DNA from: Paraliobacillus zengyii
GTDB taxonomy: Bacteria; Bacillota; Bacilli; Bacillales; Amphibacillaceae
Length of the DNA: 64,000 nt
Assembly: GCF_003268595.1 (NCBI RefSeq)
Contig: NZ_CP029797.1
Coordinates: 2,315,501-2,379,500, forward strand
Reading direction: 5' to 3'
The notes under the pieces are model-generated. The model ran no database searches. It saw only the letters and a list, made by a program, of their open reading frames with translations, and had not been told where the DNA came from. Of this stretch, positions 58,210 to 64,000 are shown one piece after another. The number at the start of each line of letters is the position of its first letter. The first letter of the stretch is position 1. The translations under genes were made by a program, and so were the position numbers.

Positions 58210-58420
58210 CTCTCCCTAACATTCTCCAAAAAATCTTTACTCTAGTTTATCACACAATCGTACGTTCGTATAACATCACTTTCAGACATTTGAGCATATT
58301 ACATTAAACGTTGGATTTTATGAGTTTAGAGTATGTCTATTATAATAGCTTGACACAATTTCAAAAAATTGTTGATTTTCGAAGAACCATAGACTCTGTA
58401 GTAACTACCATGTTGATTTG

Positions 58421-58510
58421 CGCTACAGGCAGTCGCTTTCCGCGGGCAAGTCTTCAGCTAACTTCTATTTTGAATTGTGAGACTTTCTTGTTATACCAAG
58501 ACTTAAGTGC
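58421..58510 (+). repeat. Diverged dispersed repeat, copy B
   Basis: Shares ACAGGCA (58425-58431), CTTCAGCTAACTT (58452-58464) and a tail of about 38 bases (58468-58505) with the minus strand of 30181-30400. It also carries GTCGCTTTCCGCGGGCAAG, a signature of GC-rich intergenic repeats seen in many Bacillaceae (recalled). Its middle is shorter than in copy A. The remainder of the 58210-58588 interval holds no gene that I can support. Confidence 0.65.
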
Positions 58511-58556
58511 CTGATTTACATTACGAAAGTTGAGAAAGTAAAAATAAACTAAAAGA

Positions 58557-58590
58557 AAACAAGCGAAGCATCGATCCGCTTCACTTGTTT
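58557..58590 (-). terminator. Terminator downstream of bofC
   Basis: Minus-strand AAACAAGTGAAGC and GCTTCGCTTGTTT pair (one G-A mismatch) with TTTTCTTTT after. It abuts the bofC stop codon. Confidence 0.72.
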
Positions 58591-59152
58591 AACCTTGGAC
58601 TTGTTTTGTTGGAGAGAGATCACGATAAACTTCTAAAACTTGATGATAGGTTTCTATGTCTTCAATCTTAATTCCTGTTTCTAATTCTTCTATTTGAAAA
58701 CTCTCTAATGTGCTTGTATCGATTTGATAAAAAGATTGAATTACTTGCTGATGTACAGGTTCACCCTCAAAAATAGATAGCATTCCTTCTTGTAAACCAA
58801 AATAACCATTTGCCTTTAAGTATGGAGAAATATCATCCACTTGCTTTCTAAAAGTCATTTCACCTGATGATTGTTCTACTAGTTGCCAATCTTCATACGA
58901 TGCCCAAAAGTCTTCCATTGCACCAATAGACTCTTCATGCGTTTCTTCCTCTATTTTACCATCAAGATATTGTTTCTGTAATGTCACTTCTAATACTAGT
59001 TGTTCATTAACTTCAGGTTGGCTTGTTGTTGGTGTAACTTCTCTTTCTATTACATCATTAACATCGCTTTGTTCTTTGTTAACACTAACAATTAAAACCA
59101 CGACTGCTATTACACTAATTAACACGCTTATATAAATTTTTTTTCTATGCAT
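58589..59152 (-). CDS. bofC: Sporulation intercompartmental protease inhibitor BofC
   Basis: BofC is made in the forespore, exported to the intermembrane space, and delays SpoIVB-triggered processing of pro-sigma-K. The 187-residue protein has a signal/anchor helix at about 6-24, then two domains with conserved MEDFWASYEDWQLVEQ, KQVDDISPYLKANGYFG and a phenylalanine-rich FYQIDTSTLESFQ block close to B. subtilis BofC. It sits beside ruvA as in Bacillus. Functionally it links to sigK elsewhere in this window. Confidence 0.9.
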   Translation of the reverse strand: MHRKKIYISVLISVIAVVVLIVSVNKEQSDVNDVIEREVTPTTSQPEVNEQLVLEVTLQKQYLDGKIEEETHEESIGAMEDFWASYEDWQLVEQSSGEMTFRKQVDDISPYLKANGYFGLQEGMLSIFEGEPVHQQVIQSFYQIDTSTLESFQIEELETGIKIEDIETYHQVLEVYRDLSPTKQVQG

Positions 59153-59228
59153 TTGTTTTCACCTCGGTCAATTAAACTTATGCAACGATAGTTTGTCCTA
59201 TCATTGTTATCTTTGACCAATAGTTAAA

Positions 59229-59257
59229 TTTTTATACTTTCGTGAAAGTATAAAAAA
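59229..59257. other. Perfect AT-rich palindrome
   Basis: TTTTTATACTTTC and GAAAGTATAAAAA surround GT. It lies between bofC and the next gene's terminator. With its T runs it could be a second, weak terminator or a regulator site. Confidence 0.45.
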
Positions 59258-59267
59258 CAAAACAAAA

Positions 59268-59293
59268 ATACCGACTAAAGGTTTAGTCGGTAT
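59268..59293 (-). terminator. Terminator hairpin overlapping the stop of the 109-residue gene
   Basis: A 12-bp stem, ATACCGACTAAA / TTTAGTCGGTAT, with a two-base centre. T-rich sequence follows on the minus strand. The stem includes the last codons of the gene at 59283-59612. Confidence 0.65.
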
Positions 59294-59612
59294 ACACTAC
59301 AAAATCATATTCATCAGGATCAATAATTCGCACTTCAAATATCTCATTTTCTTCTAAAATAATTTCTTCTCCGTTATAGTAACGGATAGCATCATTAAAA
59401 TCTTCATTATGCATCGCAATAGCATACTTATTGTCATGCAATTTTTTAACTTGATTAAATTTCAATTCTCTTTTTGCACTTTGACTTGCTTTTTGATAGA
59501 TTACATAGTAATCCTTTTCATCATTAATAAAATGATCTAAATGTTTGAGTGCATCTTGTCTGTCTGTAGTAAATTGATCTTGTAAAGCTTCACTATCATT
59601 TATTTCACTCAT
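59283..59612 (-). CDS. Unrecognised acidic cytosolic protein
   Basis: A 109-residue protein I do not recognise. The ATG at 59612 follows GAGGTG by six bases. It is acidic and soluble, without signal peptide or membrane segment. Possible structured parts are a helical start (residues 5-35), a basic patch near SAKRELKFNQVKKLH, and a beta-rich acidic end (EEIILEENEIFEVRIIDPDEYDFVVYTD). It sits between bofC and yebC, both conserved, with its own hairpin, so it looks like a real single gene. Function unknown. Confidence 0.7.
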   Translation of the reverse strand: MSEINDSEALQDQFTTDRQDALKHLDHFINDEKDYYVIYQKASQSAKRELKFNQVKKLHDNKYAIAMHNEDFNDAIRYYNGEEIILEENEIFEVRIIDPDEYDFVVYTD

Positions 59613-59734
59613 TGAAGACACCTCATTATGTTTTTTATCATTATATTCTAATTTGCTTGATTTAGAAATGGCTTACTGCCTATTATTTTTAAAATAATCA
59701 GAAATATGTCAGACTTTATTATATTTTACCATCT

Positions 59735-60463
59735 TTATTCTACTAAACCGTTATGATGAATCTCTTGAACATCCTCTAAATCTTCTAATACACTTAGTAA
59801 CTGTTCCATTGACTCCGAATCTTTCTTACTTAATTCTGTATACGTTTGAGGGAACATTGTTACTTCTGCTGTTTCCAACTCGTACTCCTCTTCCATTAAA
59901 TTAGCTTTAACTTCTTGAAAATCTTCTACCTCTGTAAAGATTTCATATACTTCTTCATTTGTTTCCATTTCTTCTGCCCCAGCTTCTATAGCAGTAAGAA
60001 GCATCGAATCTTCATCAGCATTTGTTGCCGATTTTTCAATCACTATGTATCCTTTTCGTTCAAATAAAAAAGAAACACACCCATTTTCACCTAAATTACC
60101 ATTATTTTTTGTAAATGCATGGCGAACATCAGCAGCTGCTCTATTTTTATTATCTGTTAACAATTCGACCATTACCGCTACACCACCAGGGCCATATCCT
60201 TCATAGATAACTTCCTCGTAATTTGCGCCATCTAACCCACCAGTAGCTTTTTTAATTGCCCGATCAATATTATCATTTGGCATATTGGTTGCCTTTGCTT
60301 TATCTATTGCTAACCGCAGGGAAGGATTCATTTCAGGGTCTCCTCCACCTTGCTTTGCTGCGATAAAAATTTCTTTTGCAGCCTTCATAAATATTTTGCC
60401 TTTTTTTGCATCTTGAGCGTTTTTACGGCGTTCAATATTCTTCCACTTCGAATGACCTGCCAA
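59735..60463 (-). CDS. yebC: YebC/PmpR-TACO1 family protein (YrbC)
   Basis: A 242-residue protein of the YebC family. Family members act as DNA-binding regulators or, in recent work on relatives, as translation factors that help ribosomes through difficult sequences. It has the invariant start [22 protein letters not shown], the central [13 protein letters not shown] and [18 protein letters not shown], and an acidic C-terminal domain. It appears to be a single-gene unit, separated from nadE by a terminator. Confidence 0.95.
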   Translation of the reverse strand: MAGHSKWKNIERRKNAQDAKKGKIFMKAAKEIFIAAKQGGGDPEMNPSLRLAIDKAKATNMPNDNIDRAIKKATGGLDGANYEEVIYEGYGPGGVAVMVELLTDNKNRAAADVRHAFTKNNGNLGENGCVSFLFERKGYIVIEKSATNADEDSMLLTAIEAGAEEMETNEEVYEIFTEVEDFQEVKANLMEEEYELETAEVTMFPQTYTELSKKDSESMEQLLSVLEDLEDVQEIHHNGLVE

Positions 60464-60549
60464 TTATATAACATCCTTTCCTAAATATACCGTTGATATT
60501 AAGTACTTTATATTACTATAACATATCTAGATTTTCCTTTAAAACAGGT

Positions 60550-60590
60550 AAAAGACTCTTTGTATGTTTCAATTACAAAGAGTCTTTTTT
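60550..60590. terminator. Terminator downstream of nadE
   Basis: AAAAGACTCTTTGTA and TACAAAGAGTCTTTT pair around a 9-base loop with T runs. It lies 26 bases after the nadE stop on the minus strand. Confidence 0.85.
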
Positions 60591-60615
60591 AAAGTAAAAA
60601 TTCAAGCCTTATCAA

Positions 60616-61356
60616 TTAAAATACTTCTGGTGCTTTAGCCATTTCACGTTTATGCGCTGTTGTACGGTGCATTCGATCAATAATTTCTTTATCCTTTTCA
60701 GGAACTTCATTACCTTTGAGATAACTATCAATAGTTGCATAACTTGTGCCCATCTCGTTCTCGTCTGTTTGACCTTCCCATAGACCTGCACTTGGCTGTT
60801 TATTGATAATTTCATCTGGTACACCTAAGACTTTAGCTAATTCTCTTACTTCACCTTTCGTTTGATGCACTAGTGGTACTAAATCGACACCACCGTCTCC
60901 GAATTTAGTGAAGTAACCAGTATACCATTCGGCAGCATTGTCTGTACCGACAACTAAGTACTGATGATTTGCTGCTAATGCATACAATGTACTCATACGT
61001 AAACGCGCACGTAGATTAGCATCTGCCAATTGCTTTTGATCAGGATTTAATGTACCAGCCTGTGTCAATTGGCTATTAATTTCAGTTAGCATAGTATCAT
61101 GTGTGTTAGTTAAATCAATTGTTACATTGTCTATTCCAGCAGCTTCTACTACTTTATTTGCATGTACCAGGTCTTCAGGATTACTTTTACATGGCATCAT
61201 AACACCTAAAGAAGCCTCAGGAGCAGCACGCTTAATCAGGTTTGCAACAACTGCTGAATCAATTCCCCCACTCACACCGACTATTAAACCTTTTACGCCA
61301 GTTTCTTTGATTTGATCTTGTAACCATTTAACGAGTTTTTCTGCTGTTTCTTGCAT
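60616..61356 (-). CDS. nadE: Ammonia-dependent NAD+ synthetase
   Basis: NadE amidates deamido-NAD to NAD with ATP and ammonia. The 246-residue protein has only the synthetase domain, without an N-terminal glutaminase. It has the PP-loop VGVSGGIDSAV near 26-36, the VGTDNAAEWYTGYFTKFGDGG motif, and the KQPSAGLWEGQTDE segment. It is shorter than the 272-residue B. subtilis NadE and looks like a different subgroup. It lies between the CotS-like gene and yebC. nadD, the preceding step, is also in this window. Confidence 0.95.
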   Translation of the reverse strand: MQETAEKLVKWLQDQIKETGVKGLIVGVSGGIDSAVVANLIKRAAPEASLGVMMPCKSNPEDLVHANKVVEAAGIDNVTIDLTNTHDTMLTEINSQLTQAGTLNPDQKQLADANLRARLRMSTLYALAANHQYLVVGTDNAAEWYTGYFTKFGDGGVDLVPLVHQTKGEVRELAKVLGVPDEIINKQPSAGLWEGQTDENEMGTSYATIDSYLKGNEVPEKDKEIIDRMHRTTAHKREMAKAPEVF

Positions 61357-61387
61357 CTTTGATTATCCCCTTCCACTATCATTACTA

Positions 61388-62362
61388 TTATTTTAGCATG
61401 GTATCTACTTGGTCGACAAACTTTTTCCGCTCCTGCCAACTCATTGAAAACTGCTCTATATATGCCTTTATCTCTGCTTCAGTATGAGGTCTTGTCATAT
61501 AATACCACCATTCACGTATTAAATCAGTTGGAACAGTTACACCAATTAACAACAAACGCCATTCTTTTAGCGAGTAGGTGTGTATGTATGTGTATAATTG
61601 ATCAAGACTGTGATCTATATACGGTAAGAAACGCTGGCATAACTGGATATAATCATATAATGGTGGAGCGGACGCCAACAAATCAAAATCTATCATGTAT
61701 ATTCTATTTCTATTATCTCTCAAAAAATTGTGAGAAGCAACATCACCATGATTCCAAGTTAAAAGCGATGCATCATTCGATTCAAGTTTCGGTATATTTT
61801 CTAAATGATACAGATCGATCCGTTCTAACATTACTTTTTCTACTTCACTATACAATGAAGCATTTCCAGTATTAATTAATGCCTGTTTAGTTTGACGCCA
61901 CTTTTCTAATCGTCTGAACCATTTCCCGATTATTTTAGTAGACTTAAGTTCAGTATCCATACGTATCCCTCTGGTAACTTCATGAAAATCGGATAATGTC
62001 TCTAGTGCCGCTTGTCGATCTATTTCTTCATGATAATCTAGTTTTTTAGCATGCAGATAAGGTTGCATCGCCCAGTAATACCCAAATCCTTCTAAAAAAA
62101 GTCTTTTATTCGGAAATGCAATAAACTTAGTAATAAAGGATTGACTCACTTTCGAAAAAAAATCCCATTGTTTATCGATGATAGAAAATTGTTTGTATCC
62201 TTTTATAATATATAGTTGATTCGTTTCTGTCTTTATTTTAAATATTGGATACTTAATGATCTTTATAGAAATTATTTTTAAATCACCCTCTTCTAGTAAA
62301 AAAGAAGCGAGACGACTCTTTGCTGAATCGTCTCGTTTACTACTATTCAATTCCCTCATCAT
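61388..62362 (-). CDS. CotS-family spore coat kinase-like protein
   Basis: A 324-residue protein with an APH/choline-kinase-like fold as in the CotS, YutH and YsxE spore-coat family. It has an N-lobe with QLYIIKGYK, the Brenner-type catalytic motif NHGDVASHNFLRD (H and D near 203-205) and the metal-binding Asp in IYMIDFDLL. C-terminal helices are Trp/Tyr-rich. Adjacency to safA supports a spore-coat role. The start is uncertain: the ATG at 62362 overlaps safA and the safA terminator hairpin lies inside the first 25 codons, so translation may begin later at a non-ATG codon. Confidence 0.78.
   Translation of the reverse strand: MMRELNSSKRDDSAKSRLASFLLEEGDLKIISIKIIKYPIFKIKTETNQLYIIKGYKQFSIIDKQWDFFSKVSQSFITKFIAFPNKRLFLEGFGYYWAMQPYLHAKKLDYHEEIDRQAALETLSDFHEVTRGIRMDTELKSTKIIGKWFRRLEKWRQTKQALINTGNASLYSEVEKVMLERIDLYHLENIPKLESNDASLLTWNHGDVASHNFLRDNRNRIYMIDFDLLASAPPLYDYIQLCQRFLPYIDHSLDQLYTYIHTYSLKEWRLLLIGVTVPTDLIREWWYYMTRPHTEAEIKAYIEQFSMSWQERKKFVDQVDTMLK
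62298..62337 (-). terminator. Terminator of safA inside the next gene's 5' coding region
   Basis: Minus-strand CGAGACGA (62328-62335) pairs with TCGTCTCG (62308-62315), followed by CTTCTTTTTT. It lies just after the safA stop and within the first codons of the CotS-like gene. Confidence 0.75.
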
Positions 62363-63470
62363 CTTCAGTCATCCGATAAGGATAAGGTGAACCCATCTGT
62401 GGCATCGGTTGAAATGGCATATTATAGTCCATTTGTGGTTGCATCATTCCTGGTGCGCCTTGTTGTGTTGGATAAAATGGTTGATCCATTGCATTTTCAA
62501 CACCTGTTGGCATCTGCATACCTGGTTGCAATCCTTGTGGCATTTGCATACCCGGTTGTGTCCCTTGGGGCATACCTTGTTGCATTCCATTCGGAGGTGG
62601 CGTTTGGTTATATCCATTAGGCGTCATATTATACTGAGGCATCGGAGCATTACCTTGTTGCTCACCTGAATAAATGCCTGGGTTCGTATTCCACTGGCCG
62701 CCATTTTGTTGCATTAATGGCATGGTTTGTTGATTCATATACTGGTTTGGCATAGGTGGCATTTCTATGCTGGATGATTCCATTTCATCACCCATGTCAT
62801 ATCCTTGATAAACAGGTGGCTGACCATGTATTAAACTTTGTGGTGATTGAAATTGGTGACACGGATCCATTGGAACAGGAGCAAAACTTGGCATCTGTTG
62901 TTGTGGGTATTGCATCGGCATCTGCTGCATCGGTGGCATACACGGCATACATGGCTGCTGCATCATATGATGAGATGGTTGCATTGGTTGTGGCATTTGC
63001 TGTTGAATTGGTTGCTGAATTGGTTGTGGTTGTGGCTGCGTTTGGTGTTCCGTATATTGGAAGTTATGTTGATTAATTTCCGTATCGTTATCCTCAATAT
63101 CTACATCAATATTATAATTAGTTGAATAAAAATCAGGTAAATTTGGTAACTGAATTGGTTGTGGCACAGGCATTGGCTCAGCCTTTACTGGCATCTGTTT
63201 TTTTACTGGCGTTGTTTTTTTTGTATCATCTTCGTACATAACTGGTTGGGCTTTCTTTGACACATCTTTGTATGGATGCATCGTTTTGTCATTTACCGGT
63301 TGTTTTTGAACTTGTTTTGTTGAAGTAGGTATTTTAATTTTCATACCTGGCATAATCTGATTTGGATCTGCTAGTTGTGCATTCAATTGCTTCACTTCTT
63401 CAAAGTTAACCCCATATTTCTGTGCAAGATTCCATAACGTATCACCTTTTTGTACAATATGAATTTTCAA
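62343..63470 (-). CDS. safA: Spore coat morphogenetic protein SafA
   Basis: SafA is a mother-cell morphogenetic protein that anchors the inner coat to the cortex through LysM. The 375-residue product has a LysM domain at about 1-50 (KIHIVQKGDTLWNLAQKYG, MPGMKIKIP), a basic linker, an acidic segment with repeated Asp/Asn (VDIEDNDTEIN), and a long Pro/Gln/Met-rich tail. The start is TTG at 63470, eight to nine bases after AAGGAG, which gives the same N-terminus as B. subtilis SafA. The frame to an ATG at 63500 is unsupported. The tail is highly repetitive in composition. Confidence 0.92.
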   Translation of the reverse strand: MKIHIVQKGDTLWNLAQKYGVNFEEVKQLNAQLADPNQIMPGMKIKIPTSTKQVQKQPVNDKTMHPYKDVSKKAQPVMYEDDTKKTTPVKKQMPVKAEPMPVPQPIQLPNLPDFYSTNYNIDVDIEDNDTEINQHNFQYTEHQTQPQPQPIQQPIQQQMPQPMQPSHHMMQQPCMPCMPPMQQMPMQYPQQQMPSFAPVPMDPCHQFQSPQSLIHGQPPVYQGYDMGDEMESSSIEMPPMPNQYMNQQTMPLMQQNGGQWNTNPGIYSGEQQGNAPMPQYNMTPNGYNQTPPPNGMQQGMPQGTQPGMQMPQGLQPGMQMPTGVENAMDQPFYPTQQGAPGMMQPQMDYNMPFQPMPQMGSPYPYRMTEDDEGIE

Positions 63471-63622
63471 CAGTGAAAACTCCTTCCTATATTTTAGCAC
63501 TTAGTGAATTAGGCATATCACATTATAATTCATTATCAACATATGCGATTCACCTAGAAAGTTGATAATAAATTAAAATAAAATTAAAAAAACGAGGCTG
63601 GGACAAAACCCAGATAAACAAT

Positions 63623-63669
63623 AAAAAGTTGCACCTTTCCAAATTTATGGTTGGAGGGTGCAACTTTTT
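63623..63669. terminator. Hairpin near the start of IS copy 2
   Basis: AAAAAGTTGCACC and GGTGCAACTTTTT pair across a variable inner stem. It corresponds to the hairpin at 40277-40321 in copy 1 and can block outside transcription from reaching the transposase. Confidence 0.75.
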
Positions 63670-63754
63670 ATAAAATCGAAAATTTTAGTAAGTAAAAAAG
63701 GATACCTTCTGATAAAATTAAAGTGACGAAACAATAACTATCGGAAGTATCCTT

Positions 63755-64000
63755 ATGTTTAAAGATTATAACATGAATCAAGTAATTTTGCCGTTAGATT
63801 TTGAAATGAAATTACAAAAAAATGATATTGCCTATACGATCCATGACTTAGTAGAACAAATACCTGATAAAGCATTTTCTGTTTTCTTACATGAAACAGG
63901 TTGTCCTGCTTATCATCCACGCATGATGATGAAGGTTATTTTATGTGCTTACACGCAATCTGTTTTCTCTGGAAGAAAAATTGAATCATTACTGAAAGAT
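63755..64000 (+). CDS. IS1182-family transposase, N-terminal part
   Basis: The first 82 codons are visible, from an ATG behind GGAAGTATCCTT. The product begins MFKDYNMNQVILPLDFEMK and continues through the DUF772 domain (HETGCPAYHPRMMMKVILCA) to the window edge. It differs from copy 1 at only a few positions, for example QKND for QEND and VEQI for VDQI. Whether this copy encodes an intact transposase cannot be judged here. Confidence 0.9.
   Translation, partial: MFKDYNMNQVILPLDFEMKLQKNDIAYTIHDLVEQIPDKAFSVFLHETGCPAYHPRMMMKVILCAYTQSVFSGRKIESLLKD

Larger units (their letters stand above)
63588..64000 (+). mobile_element. IS1182-type insertion sequence, copy 2 (cut by window end)
   Basis: Begins with GAGGCTGGGACAAAAC, the same terminal repeat as copy 1, followed by the same hairpin and AAGGATACCTTCTGATAAAATTA region, then the transposase start. 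Orientation is opposite to copy 1, so the transposase ends of both copies face the relA-safA segment. Only the first 413 bases are visible. It has small differences from copy 1. Confidence 0.9.

Noticed and set aside
61444..61875. 143-codon open frame antisense to the CotS-like gene
   Set aside because: Shadow of a gene with clear kinase-fold motifs; composition and lack of a ribosome site argue against it.
62756..63076. Possible tandem-repeat or CRISPR-like array in the repetitive safA region
   Set aside because: The repetition is at codon level inside a coding frame, with no constant-length direct repeats and spacers.
62387..63125. Several overlapping plus-strand open frames opposite safA
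   Set aside because: The repetitive Pro/Gln/Met codons of safA keep the opposite frames open; they are low-complexity and unrelated to known families.

Overview
The window is a low-GC chromosomal segment from an endospore-forming Bacillaceae. Protein sequences and gene order follow the Bacillus subtilis yqe-yrr-yrv-yrb region closely. The sporulation set (spoIIP, gpr, sda, sigK, rsfA, spoVB, bofC, safA, a CotS-type gene) rules out a non-sporulating Firmicute. AT richness, acidic proteins, a diverged GC-rich dispersed repeat and an IS1182-type element suggest the Oceanobacillus, Virgibacillus or Gracilibacillus branch. That genus-level placement is inference.

Layout. 1-3.4 kb: spoIIP (cut by the window edge), gpr, rpsT (plus strand) and holA. 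3.5-7.4 kb: the DNA-uptake operon comEA-comEB-comEC. 7.4-12.5 kb: the yqeG-yqeH-aroE-yhbY-nadD-yqeK-rsfS-yqeM operon (ribosome assembly, NAD, shikimate). 12.6-13.8 kb: a DnaA-box cluster, the replication/sporulation checkpoint gene sda, and an uninterrupted sigK. 13.8-17.8 kb: yrhC-like, mtnN, yrrS, greA, udk, trmR. 17.8-24.7 kb: mltG, yrzB, ruvX, ireB-like, alaS with a T-box leader, yrrI and a zinc-ribbon gene. 24.7-31 kb: recD2, a TPR gene, mnmA with its cysteine desulfurase, then the sulfur regulator cymR, divergent from rarA. 31-38.5 kb: rarA, rsfA, 6S RNA, hisS-aspS with a T-box leader, a 56-residue HTH-like gene and a secreted amidase. 38.5-40.4 kb: an IS1182-type element with a stop codon inside its transposase. 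40.4-63.5 kb: dtd, relA, apt, recJ, lapA, secDF, comN, spoVB, yrbG, an ArsB/NhaD-type transporter, yrzE, yajC-tgt-queA, ruvAB, bofC, an unrecognised acidic protein, yebC, nadE, a CotS-like kinase gene and safA. 63.6-64 kb: the start of a second IS copy, in inverted orientation to the first.

Themes. Translation and tRNA maturation dominate (alaS, hisS, aspS, mnmA, trmR, queA, tgt, dtd, rsfS, yqeH, yhbY, rpsT). Recombination and repair (recD2, recJ, rarA, ruvA, ruvB, ruvX), stringent response and purine salvage (relA, apt), Sec secretion (secDF, yajC) and spore morphogenesis make up most of the rest. Several start codons are TTG or GTG and were placed from Shine-Dalgarno spacing and family length.

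This is mostly conserved core chromosome. I found no CRISPR array, prophage, defence island or clearly new multi-gene system. The points most worth following up are: four DnaA boxes before sda; a hisS-aspS T-box whose specifier reads GAC (Asp); two diverged copies of a dispersed repeat; inverted IS copies bracketing 23 kb; a terminator inside the start of the CotS-like gene; a spoVB terminator inside the end of yrbG; trmR without its trhP partners; and one unassigned acidic protein.
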